Of a stretch of DNA of 64,000 bases, positions 54,076 to 61,274 are shown one piece after another. The stretch spans positions 1 through 64,000 of the forward strand of contig JAVJQS010000008.1 of assembly GCA_040218815.1 (NCBI GenBank). The letters are read 5' to 3'. The position numbers and the translations under genes were made by a program. How positions within the stretch are numbered: position 1 is the stretch's first letter; every line of letters begins with the position of its first letter. This DNA comes from JAVJQS01 sp040218815. Lineage in GTDB: Bacteria; Bacteroidota; Bacteroidia; Flavobacteriales_E; Vicingaceae. The notes under the pieces were generated by a model. That model did no database searches and had not been told where the DNA came from. It was given only the letters and a program-made list of their open reading frames with translations.

Positions 54076-54108
54076 CTTAAGCATTACACTGTAAACGATA
54101 GAAAAATA

Positions 54109-54116
54109 TAAATTTG
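54109..54116 (+). promoter_or_regulatory. -7 box upstream of tonB (TAAATTTG)
   Basis: TAAATTTG fits TAnnTTTG, 31 bases before the tonB ATG at 54148, within the 72-bp gap after the vanZ-like gene. It may allow separate transcription of tonB. Confidence 0.4.
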
Positions 54117-54147
54117 GCTATCTTAGCAGGCAGAAAACTAATTAAAT

Positions 54148-54861
54148 ATGGAACCTAAAAAGAATCCGCAAGCTGACTTAGAAAGTAAGAGAGGAATTTA
54201 CTTTTCGCTTGGGTTAGTGGTTGTTTTAGCAATTGTTTTAGTTGCATTTGAATGGAAAACATATGAGCAAGGCCCAAATTCATTGGGACAACTGCAAGTT
54301 GATGATATGGAGGAAGAAATTATTCCAATCACACAACAAAATACACCACCTCCACCACCACCACCGCCGCCGCCACCACAAGAAATATTAGAGATTGTGG
54401 AAGACGATAAAGAAATTGAGGACGAGGTAGAAATTCTAGATTCTGAAGCCGATATGGATACAGAAATCTTTGAACAGCCAGAAGAAGTGATTGAAGAACC
54501 TGAAATTTTTACCATTGTTGAAGATATGCCTGTTTTTCCTGGATGTGAAGGAAAAGGGAGTAAAGAAGAAATCCAGAATTGCACCAATACTGAATTACAG
54601 AAATTCATTATTCAAAATGCAAAATTCCCTGCGATGGCAAGAGATGCAGGTATTAGCGGAACGGTTTATATCCGTTATCTAATTGATGAAAGAGGAGAAG
54701 TTAAAAATGTTCAAGTAGTAAGAGGTGTTTCAGGAGGTAAAGCATTAGACAACGAAGCTGTTAGAGTAATTGAGAGTCTACCGAAGATGAAGCCTGGAAA
54801 ACAACGAGGAAAAGCGGTGCGAGTTCAATACACGGTTCCGGTTAAATTTAATCTACGTTAA
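54148..54861 (+). CDS. tonB: Energy transducer TonB
   Basis: Transfers proton-motive energy from ExbB/ExbD to outer-membrane receptors. The 237-residue protein has a short cytoplasmic N-terminus (ESKRGIYFSLG), one transmembrane helix (about 17-35), a proline run of eleven residues (about 68-78), an acidic Glu/Asp-rich periplasmic spacer (about 82-125), and a C-terminal TonB domain (about 150-237: FPAMARDAGISGTVYIRYLI, VRGVSGGKALDNEAVRVI, VPVKFNL). ExbB/ExbD are not in the window. It is the last gene before a strong terminator and the conserved end of the sprA block. Confidence 0.92.
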   Translation: MEPKKNPQADLESKRGIYFSLGLVVVLAIVLVAFEWKTYEQGPNSLGQLQVDDMEEEIIPITQQNTPPPPPPPPPPPQEILEIVEDDKEIEDEVEILDSEADMDTEIFEQPEEVIEEPEIFTIVEDMPVFPGCEGKGSKEEIQNCTNTELQKFIIQNAKFPAMARDAGISGTVYIRYLIDERGEVKNVQVVRGVSGGKALDNEAVRVIESLPKMKPGKQRGKAVRVQYTVPVKFNLR

Positions 54862-54883
54862 AAAAAAGGATTCCAAAACGCAT

Positions 54884-54920
54884 AAAAAAGGAGCTTAGAT
54901 TTTTCTAAGCTCCTTTTTTT
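54884..54920. terminator. Strong bidirectional terminator between tonB and accC
   Basis: AAAAAAGGAGCTTAG at 54884-54898 is the exact complement of CTAAGCTCCTTTTTT at 54905-54919 across a 6-base loop. The A and T tracts on each side let it end both the plus-strand tonB transcript and the minus-strand accC transcript. Confidence 0.9.
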
Positions 54921-54946
54921 ATGTCTTTAATGATAAAAATGGACTT

Positions 54947-56299
54947 CTATTCCTCTTCTTGAGGCTTTAAAACAAAGGTTTCCATAAACTTGGTGGTGCA
55001 ATTTCCAGCTTGAAACTGTTCATCCTCCATTAATTGTTGATGAAATGGAATAGTAGTTTTTATGCCTTCAATAACATATTCACTTAAAGCACGTTGCATT
55101 TTCTTAATTGCCTCTTCTCTCGTTTGTGCAATTGAAATTAGCTTAGAAATCATCGAATCGTAAAAAGGAGGAATTACGTAACCAGCATACACATGAGTAT
55201 CCACGCGAACACCATGTCCTCCTGGAGAATGATAAGTTGTAATTGCACCTGGGCTTGGTCTAAACCCATTAAAAGGGTCTTCAGCATTTATTCTGCACTG
55301 TATAGCGTGCATTTGCGGAAAATAATTTTTACCTGAAATTTTATGACCTGCCGCAATTTTTATTTGCTCCTTAATCAAATCAAAGTTGATTACCTCCTCA
55401 GTAATGGTATGTTCAACTTGAATTCGGGTATTCATCTCCATAAAATAGAAGTTCCTGTTTTTGTCTACTAGAAACTCAACAGTTCCAACACCTTCATACT
55501 TAACCGCAGCAGCTGCTTTTATTCCTGCTTCGCCCATCTTCTCTCTAAGCTTATCCGTCATGAAAGGAGAAGGGGTTTCTTCTACTAGCTTTTGGTGTCG
55601 TCTCTGAATGGAACAATCTCTTTCAGACATGTGACAGTAGTTTCCAAATTGATCACCAGCAATTTGAATTTCAATGTGTCGTGGCTCTTCAATGTACTTT
55701 TCCATGTACATTCCATCATTTCCAAATGCTGCAGCAGATTCTTTTTTGGCGCTATCCCATGCTCCTTCTAATTCTTCTTCTTTCCTGATGATGCGCATTC
55801 CTTTTCCACCTCCACCGGCAGTTGCTTTCATCATAACAGGGTAGCCAATTTCTTTAGCTGATTTTTTGGCATGTTTTAAGTCTTCTAACAAGCCCTCAGA
55901 TCCAGGAACAGTTGGTACTCCTGCTTTAATCATTGTCGTTTTTGCAGAAGCCTTATCGCCCATGCCATCAATCATTTCAGGCGACGCTCCAATGAATTTA
56001 ACACCATGTTCGTCACAAATTTTTGAAAACTTGGCATTCTCTGATAGGAATCCATATCCCGGATGGATAGCATCAGCATTCGTGATTTCAGCTGCTGACA
56101 TAATGCTAGAAATTTTCAAATAAGAATCGCTGCTTGACGCAGGACCTATGCAAACTGCTTCGTCAGCAAAGCGAACATGTAAACTATCGGCATCAGCTGT
56201 TGAATAAACTGCAACAGTTTTTATTCCCATTTCTTTGCAGGTGCGAATAACACGCAAAGCAATTTCACCTCGATTGGCAATTAAAATTTTCTTAAACAT
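54947..56299 (-). CDS. accC: Acetyl-CoA carboxylase, biotin carboxylase subunit
   Basis: Carboxylates the biotin on AccB using ATP and bicarbonate, the first half of malonyl-CoA synthesis. The 450-residue protein has the N-terminal domain IANRGEIALRVIRTCKEMGIKTV pattern, the ATP-grasp glycine loop ATAGGGGKGMR, ERDCSIQRRHQKLVEE, MEMNTRIQVEHT and the C-terminal domain IQCRINAEDP. Standard length. It follows accB by 39 bases on the minus strand. The carboxyltransferase genes accA/accD are not in the window. Confidence 0.96.
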   Translation of the reverse strand: MFKKILIANRGEIALRVIRTCKEMGIKTVAVYSTADADSLHVRFADEAVCIGPASSSDSYLKISSIMSAAEITNADAIHPGYGFLSENAKFSKICDEHGVKFIGASPEMIDGMGDKASAKTTMIKAGVPTVPGSEGLLEDLKHAKKSAKEIGYPVMMKATAGGGGKGMRIIRKEEELEGAWDSAKKESAAAFGNDGMYMEKYIEEPRHIEIQIAGDQFGNYCHMSERDCSIQRRHQKLVEETPSPFMTDKLREKMGEAGIKAAAAVKYEGVGTVEFLVDKNRNFYFMEMNTRIQVEHTITEEVINFDLIKEQIKIAAGHKISGKNYFPQMHAIQCRINAEDPFNGFRPSPGAITTYHSPGGHGVRVDTHVYAGYVIPPFYDSMISKLISIAQTREEAIKKMQRALSEYVIEGIKTTIPFHQQLMEDEQFQAGNCTTKFMETFVLKPQEEE

Positions 56300-56338
56300 A
56301 TCGAATATTTAGTGAATAATTAAATGAAAATTGGCTAA

Positions 56339-56872
56339 TTAGCCTGCTGGATCAATTAAAAATAGAGCTTGATCATATTCCACTGGTGTGGTGTCATCAA
56401 CCAATACTTTAACAACCTTTCCACTCACTTCACTATCAATTTCATTAAACAGTTTCATGGCTTCAATTACACATAAGGTATCCCCTTTTGAGACAGAATC
56501 GCCAACTTTTACAAACTCTGGTTTGTCTGGCGCTGATTTTCTGTAAAAAGTTCCAATCATAGGAGATTTCACTTCTATATAATTAGCTTCTTCATCTTTA
56601 GCCTTCTCTTCCTTTCCAGCTGAACTTCCACCGGCTGGTTGTTGCGGAGCTGCTTGCTGCATAGGCTGCTGAGGCTGCGCTTGCATGGCAGGCATTTGCT
56701 GGGCAGGAATCATTTGAGTTACCACTTGTTGTGGCTCCTGAGTATTTCCTTTACCTCTTTTGAATGGGGGTGTTTTAATGTTGATTTTAAAATCCTTGTC
56801 TTCTATTTCAACTTCACTAACACCGGATTTTGAAACAAACTTTATCAGGTCCTGAATATCATCGATTTTCAT
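56339..56872 (-). CDS. accB: Acetyl-CoA carboxylase biotin carboxyl carrier protein
   Basis: Carries biotin between the carboxylase and transferase of acetyl-CoA carboxylase. The 177-residue protein has an N-terminal helical part (MKIDDIQDLIKFVSKSG), a Pro/Gln/Met-rich mobile linker (about 45-85) and a C-terminal biotinyl domain (about 98-176) with the biotinylated K140 in the EAMK motif. Standard length. It is 117 bases downstream of fabH and directly upstream of accC. Confidence 0.96.
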   Translation of the reverse strand: MKIDDIQDLIKFVSKSGVSEVEIEDKDFKINIKTPPFKRGKGNTQEPQQVVTQMIPAQQMPAMQAQPQQPMQQAAPQQPAGGSSAGKEEKAKDEEANYIEVKSPMIGTFYRKSAPDKPEFVKVGDSVSKGDTLCVIEAMKLFNEIDSEVSGKVVKVLVDDTTPVEYDQALFLIDPAG

Positions 56873-56989
56873 AGGTATAATTTTATGTTATAATTGTATG
56901 TCAAGCTATCTACAAGTATTGATGAAACAGCTTAACCCGTTTTTTCAATTTTAGATTGGCTAAGTTAAATATTAATCACAAAAAAACTA

Positions 56990-57988
56990 TTATTTGGAGT
57001 CGTAAGCCCATTTTAAATAAATGGAGCCCCATGTAAAGCCTCCACCAAAAGCCGAAAGGATTAAATTATCCCCTTTCTTTAGTTTATCTTCCCATTCCCA
57101 TAAACACAGTGGAATGGTGCCATTAGTCGTATTTCCATAACGCTGAATATTCAACATCACTTTATCTTCTCCAACACCCATGCGCTTTGCTGTAGCGTCA
57201 ATAATTCTTTTGTTCGCTTGGTGTGGAACAAGATAAGTTACATCATCACTTGTTAAGTTATTTCGTTCCATTATTTCAGCAGAAACATCTGCCATGTTGG
57301 TCACAGCAAACTTAAATACTGGCTGTCCTTCTTGATATACAAAGTGCTCTTTCGCATCAACAGTGGCATGTGATGCCGGTTTTACTGACCCTCCTGCTTT
57401 TTGATGCAAGTGCACCCTTCCCGAACCATCGCTTTTCAGAATGGTATCCATAATTCCAAAGTCTTCTTCGGTTGGTTCTAATAGAGCCGCGCCACACCCA
57501 TCACCAAATATGATGCAAGTAGTTCGATCTTCATAATCAATTATAGAAGACATTTTATCTCCTCCAACAACTACAACTTTTTTGTATAATCCTGATTCCA
57601 CATATTTTGATGCAGTAGTCAAGCCATATAAAAATCCTGAACAAGCAGCCATTAAATCGAAGCCAAAAGCATTTTTTGCACCAACTTTATCGGTAATGAT
57701 GTTAGCAGTAGCCGGGAAAACTAAATCAGGAGTAACTGTACAACAAATTAATAAATCAATTTCGTCAGCTTTAATTCCGCGTTTTTCTAATAAATTGTTG
57801 ACTGCATGCACTGCCATGTCTGAAGTACCAAGTCCTTCTCCTTTTAATATTCTCCGTTCATTGATACCAGTTCTAGAAACGATCCACTCCTCATTGGTGT
57901 CAACCATGGTTTCTAAAATCTCATTTGTAAGGCGATATTCTGGCACATAACCACCTATTCCTGTCAGTGCTGCTCGGATTTTACTCAT
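56990..57988 (-). CDS. fabH: 3-oxoacyl-ACP synthase III (KAS III)
   Basis: Starts fatty-acid synthesis by condensing an acyl-CoA primer with malonyl-ACP. The 332-residue protein has the Cys-His-Asn triad of KAS III: C116 (AACSGFLYG), His in LVPHQANKRII, and Asn in YGNTTNGTIP; the N-terminal TNEEWIVSRTGI and the final GGGFTWGSIYLKW are typical. Branched-chain priming is common in Bacteroidota but cannot be read here. A terminator-like hairpin between rpmF and fabH (58098-58125) suggests it has its own promoter. Confidence 0.95.
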   Translation of the reverse strand: MSKIRAALTGIGGYVPEYRLTNEILETMVDTNEEWIVSRTGINERRILKGEGLGTSDMAVHAVNNLLEKRGIKADEIDLLICCTVTPDLVFPATANIITDKVGAKNAFGFDLMAACSGFLYGLTTASKYVESGLYKKVVVVGGDKMSSIIDYEDRTTCIIFGDGCGAALLEPTEEDFGIMDTILKSDGSGRVHLHQKAGGSVKPASHATVDAKEHFVYQEGQPVFKFAVTNMADVSAEIMERNNLTSDDVTYLVPHQANKRIIDATAKRMGVGEDKVMLNIQRYGNTTNGTIPLCLWEWEDKLKKGDNLILSAFGGGFTWGSIYLKWAYDSK

Positions 57989-58097
57989 TATTGTATGTTT
58001 TGTTCAACTGGTTTTGGCAGTGGCTAAGGTAGTGCATTATTATAGGACTATTACTGAACTAACGATAAGCTTTCAATGCCAAATTGTTAAAAAGCAA

Positions 58098-58125
58098 AAG
58101 GTGGAATACCTATGTAATCCACCTT
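58098..58125 (-). terminator. Terminator after rpmF
   Basis: AAGGTGGA and TCCACCTT form a perfect 8-bp stem around a 12-base loop; read on the minus strand the stem is followed by a T-rich stretch (TTTGCTTTTTAAC). It lies 27-54 bases after the rpmF stop and separates it from fabH. Confidence 0.6.
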
Positions 58126-58151
58126 CAGATTTTCTTTAAGAAGTCTAACAA

Positions 58152-58340
58152 TTAAGCCTCAGCTTTTTCCATTACTACTTGGCCTTTGTAATAAAGTTTA
58201 CCTTCATACCAATGTGCTCTATGATATAGGTGAGGCATACCTGTAGTTGGGCAAGTTGCGATGGTTGGTGCTTCTGCCTTGTAGTGTGTTCTTCTTTTGT
58301 CTCTTCTGGTTTTGGATATTTTCCGTTTAGGATGTGCCAT
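58152..58340 (-). CDS. rpmF: Ribosomal protein bL32
   Basis: Structural protein of the 50S subunit, 62 residues. The basic N-terminus AHPKRKISKTRRDKRRTHYK and the CPTTGMPHLYHRAHW core are typical of bL32. Only one of the four zinc-ligand cysteines is present, so it is the zinc-free type. It lies 12 bases after the DUF177 gene, an order conserved in most bacteria (yceD-rpmF). Confidence 0.95.
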   Translation of the reverse strand: MAHPKRKISKTRRDKRRTHYKAEAPTIATCPTTGMPHLYHRAHWYEGKLYYKGQVVMEKAEA

Positions 58341-58352
58341 AGTATTTTTAAT

Positions 58353-58880
58353 TTAATTGCTCTTATCTTTTAATTTTGAAAGCGCTGACCAACGTGGATC
58401 AGTTGCTGAACTTTCAGTTTTTGTGTTGAGTTGATTTAGTTTTTCAATTACTTCTTGATTGCAATCTGCTATATTATCATGCACTAGTTTAGTAGGCAAT
58501 AACAAATGAATGTATTCATAAATTTCTTTTTTCAAATCTAACTCATAATCAGAAGATGAAATTACCTTTATTTCATCTGTTTCATCATATGTTTCATCGT
58601 CAATCTTTACAATTAATTCTTCTGAACCAGTTGCATGAAAAGCTAGCTCATCATTGCAACGGTCACAATTAGAATAAATAGTGCCATCTAATTTAAAATC
58701 AAGATTAAAAAGACTTGGTTTTTTTTCAAAATCAATGACGATTTTAAAATTTGCCTTTTTAATAATTGAAAATTCAAATTGCTCAAAGAACGCTGAATCT
58801 ATCTCAAATTCAAATTGATGTTTTCCTTCTTTTAAACCTATAAAAGGAATAATCAACTGTTGTTTTTTTCTCTTCATCAT
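58353..58880 (-). CDS. DUF177 (YceD-like) protein
   Basis: Protein of 175 residues with two starting methionines. It has the DUF177 layout: an N-terminal beta-rich part, then CDRCNDELAFHATGSEELIVKI, an acidic region, and DLKKEIYEYIHLLLPTKLVHD toward the end, finishing with RWSALSKLKD. YceD-family proteins are linked to 23S rRNA accumulation in plants and E. coli and are almost always next to rpmF, as here. An unusually clear ribosome-binding site (58884-58892) precedes it. Confidence 0.88.
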   Translation of the reverse strand: MMKRKKQQLIIPFIGLKEGKHQFEFEIDSAFFEQFEFSIIKKANFKIVIDFEKKPSLFNLDFKLDGTIYSNCDRCNDELAFHATGSEELIVKIDDETYDETDEIKVISSSDYELDLKKEIYEYIHLLLPTKLVHDNIADCNQEVIEKLNQLNTKTESSATDPRWSALSKLKDKSN

Positions 58881-58883
58881 TTC

Positions 58884-58892
58884 TACCTCCTC
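58884..58892 (-). promoter_or_regulatory. Strong Shine-Dalgarno before the DUF177 gene
   Basis: On the minus strand GAGGAGGTA lies 3 bases plus the usual spacer ahead of the ATG at 58880 (GGAGG to ATG spacing 5). Most genes in this window have no recognisable Shine-Dalgarno, so this one stands out and supports the start. Confidence 0.7.
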
Positions 58893-58905
58893 AAAAGAAA
58901 GGGGG

Positions 58906-58913
58906 CAAATTTA
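58906..58913 (-). promoter_or_regulatory. -7 box upstream of DUF177-rpmF (TAAATTTG)
   Basis: Minus-strand TAAATTTG fits TAnnTTTG, 25 bases before the ATG at 58880, in the 56-bp gap after pdxA. It would drive the DUF177-rpmF pair separately from pdxA. Confidence 0.45.
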
Positions 58914-58936
58914 ATAAATTAATTAGTTTTAATTGA

Positions 58937-59995
58937 TTAGTTTCTAGTTTTATTTGGTACTAGCATATCTTCCTGTAGTTCGGATAATTCTTGCCTGTTT
59001 TTCACAATATCTATGGCTGAATAAATAGCATTTCTAAAGGAAGTTTCATTGGCGACTCCTTTCCCGGCAATTTCAAATGCTGTGCCGTGGTCAGGAGATG
59101 TTCTTACAAAAGATAATCCAGCAGTATAGTTTACTCCTTCACCTAATGAAAACATCTTTGCGGGAATTAACCCTTGATCATGGTACATCGCTAGTACACC
59201 ATCAAAGTTTTTAAAATTAGAGCCGCTAAAAAATCCATCAGCAGCATATGGTCCGAAAGCTAATACATCAATACTTTTAGCCTGTTGGATAGCCGGCAAA
59301 ATAATATCTTTCTCTTCATTTCCTAATAATCCATTGTCTCCAGCATGAGGGTTTAACCCAAGTACGGCAATAGATGGCTTACGAATGTTAAAGTCTTCTT
59401 TCAATGATTTATTTAATAAGCTAATTTTTTTAAGAATTAGCTCTGAGTTCAACTGCGCGGCTACCTCTTTTATAGGTATATGTCCTGATACTACGCCTAT
59501 TTTTGTGTGTTCACTTAACATTAGCATTAAAGAATCGTCAGCCCCGTCAATATTTTGTAGATACTCCGTGTGCCCAGGGAAATTAAAATCGGCCGACTGG
59601 ATGGCTTTCTTGTTAATTGGTGCAGTAACTAAGGCATCAATTTTTTTCTCTTTTAAAGCCGTGCATGCTGCTTCTAATGATTTGTAAGCAAAACTTCCAG
59701 ATATTTCACTTTCTTCGCCCTCTTTAACTTCAGCGTCTTTTGTCCAAACGGCCAAAACATTTACTTGATTTGATTTTAGTTTTTCTAAATCTTCAGTTAG
59801 ATTAAAGTTGAAGTCGTTTAGGTTGAGCGACTTGATAAAGTAATCACACCATTTTTTAGAAGCAAAGATGACAGGCGTACAAATTTCACAAATGCGTTGA
59901 TCAATCAGTGATTTTATGATTATTTCAGCACCAATTCCATTTAAATCTCCAATTGAAATCCCAATTTTTATTTTTTGCTTTACTTTTTTTGTCAT
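58937..59995 (-). CDS. pdxA: 4-hydroxythreonine-4-phosphate dehydrogenase PdxA
   Basis: Makes the amino-ketone precursor of pyridoxal phosphate in the DXP-dependent route. The 352-residue protein has IGDLNGIGAEII at the start, the metal-binding His in PGHTEYLQ, LNPHAGDNGLLG, MYHDQGLIPAKM and RTSPDHGTAFEIAG (three His metal ligands), all diagnostic. Standard length. It is divergent from mqnC; a TAGTTTTG box at 60081-60088 could be its promoter. Confidence 0.95.
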   Translation of the reverse strand: MTKKVKQKIKIGISIGDLNGIGAEIIIKSLIDQRICEICTPVIFASKKWCDYFIKSLNLNDFNFNLTEDLEKLKSNQVNVLAVWTKDAEVKEGEESEISGSFAYKSLEAACTALKEKKIDALVTAPINKKAIQSADFNFPGHTEYLQNIDGADDSLMLMLSEHTKIGVVSGHIPIKEVAAQLNSELILKKISLLNKSLKEDFNIRKPSIAVLGLNPHAGDNGLLGNEEKDIILPAIQQAKSIDVLAFGPYAADGFFSGSNFKNFDGVLAMYHDQGLIPAKMFSLGEGVNYTAGLSFVRTSPDHGTAFEIAGKGVANETSFRNAIYSAIDIVKNRQELSELQEDMLVPNKTRN

Positions 59996-60080
59996 TGATC
60001 TGTCAATTCACGAGTTGAACAAGCTAATCACAGGCTTGTTTACTGTGTAATAAAGGCAATATTGCGTAATTTTACAACTG

Positions 60081-60088
60081 CAAAACTA
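60081..60088 (-). promoter_or_regulatory. pdxA: -7 box upstream of pdxA (TAGTTTTG)
   Basis: Minus-strand TAGTTTTG fits TAnnTTTG, 85 bases before the pdxA start, in the gap shared with the divergent mqnC gene. Confidence 0.4.
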
Positions 60089-60135
60089 ATACAATTTAAA
60101 GTGTTAGTATCAGATCCATTTCAAATACAATTCAA

Positions 60136-61260
60136 TTGAATATCAACAAACTATTAGGACGAGCATTAAAAAAGGAATTTTTAACGGCAAAAGAAGGTCA
60201 GCAACTCTTTGAGCATGCTTCAACAGCCGAACTGGCTATGGTTGCAAACCAATTAAAGGAAGAAAAGAAGGGAAAAGAAGTGGTTACCTGGATCATTGAT
60301 CGAAATGCAAATACAACTAATGTTTGCTTAGCAAATTGTAAATTTTGCAATTTTTTCAGAATACCTGGTCATGAGGAAGCCTATATAACCACCATTGAAC
60401 AATACAAGCAAAAGATTGATGAGTTAATGCGCTATGGAGGGAATCAACTTTTACTTCAAGGGGGACACCATCCGGACCTAGGGTTAAGCTTCTATTGTGA
60501 TTTATTTAAGGAGTTAAAGGAAATCTATCCTGAACTAAAATTACATGCTCTTGGGCCTCCTGAAATTGCACATATCTGTAAACTTGAGGGCTTAAGTCAT
60601 ATTGAAGTTTTAGGTGAACTAAAAGCTGCTGGTTTAGATTCATTGCCTGGTGCGGGAGCTGAAATCTTAAATGATAGAGTGAGACGCTTAATCTCAAAAG
60701 GCAAGTGCACCGGCCAAGAATGGTTAGATGTTATGCGAGCAGCTCATAAATTGCACTTAACCACCTCTGCTACAATGATGTTTGGTCATATTGAGACACT
60801 AGAAGAGCGATTTGAACATTTAGTTTTGTTAAGAGAAGTACAAAGTGAAAAACCTGCTGATGCAAATGGATTTCTTGCTTTTATTCCTTGGCCATTTCAA
60901 GATGATGGAACTTTACTAAAGCGTGTCAAAGGCGTTAGGAATCAAGTTTCTGCCGATGAGTATATTCGAATGATTGCCATTTCACGGATTATGCTTCCTA
61001 ATGTTGAGAACATTCAAGCCAGCTGGTTAACTGTAGGGAAAGAAGTAGCTCAAGCATGCTTGCATTCAGGTGCAAATGATATGGGGTCTATTATGATTGA
61101 AGAAAATGTAGTTTCTGTTGCAGGAGCTCCTCACCGTTTCACTGCTAAAGGTATTCAAGAAGCTATAAGAGAGGCTGGCTTTACGCCTCAATTGCGTACC
61201 CAAGAATATGAGGCACGGAAATTGCCTGAAGATATAGAGCAACAAGTCATCAATTATTAG
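60136..61260 (+). CDS. mqnC: Cyclic dehypoxanthine futalosine synthase MqnC
   Basis: Radical SAM enzyme of the futalosine (alternative) menaquinone route. The 374-residue protein starts at TTG and has the cluster motif C64-x3-C68-x2-C71 (CLANCKFC), then LLQGGHHPDLG and the MqnC-type block LDSLPGAGAEIL; this GAGAEIL signature separates MqnC from MqnE and CofG/CofH, and SATMMFGHIETLEER fits as well. Presence of MqnC implies menaquinone is made through futalosine; the other mqn genes are not here. It lies 14 bases before the T9SS substrate gene. Confidence 0.9.
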   Translation: MNINKLLGRALKKEFLTAKEGQQLFEHASTAELAMVANQLKEEKKGKEVVTWIIDRNANTTNVCLANCKFCNFFRIPGHEEAYITTIEQYKQKIDELMRYGGNQLLLQGGHHPDLGLSFYCDLFKELKEIYPELKLHALGPPEIAHICKLEGLSHIEVLGELKAAGLDSLPGAGAEILNDRVRRLISKGKCTGQEWLDVMRAAHKLHLTTSATMMFGHIETLEERFEHLVLLREVQSEKPADANGFLAFIPWPFQDDGTLLKRVKGVRNQVSADEYIRMIAISRIMLPNVENIQASWLTVGKEVAQACLHSGANDMGSIMIEENVVSVAGAPHRFTAKGIQEAIREAGFTPQLRTQEYEARKLPEDIEQQVINY

Positions 61261-61274
61261 CGTTTGTTAGCAAC

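Noticed and set aside
54340..54380. Short CCACCG/CCGCCA-type repeat run as a possible repeat element
   Set aside because: It is simply the proline run in the TonB periplasmic region.
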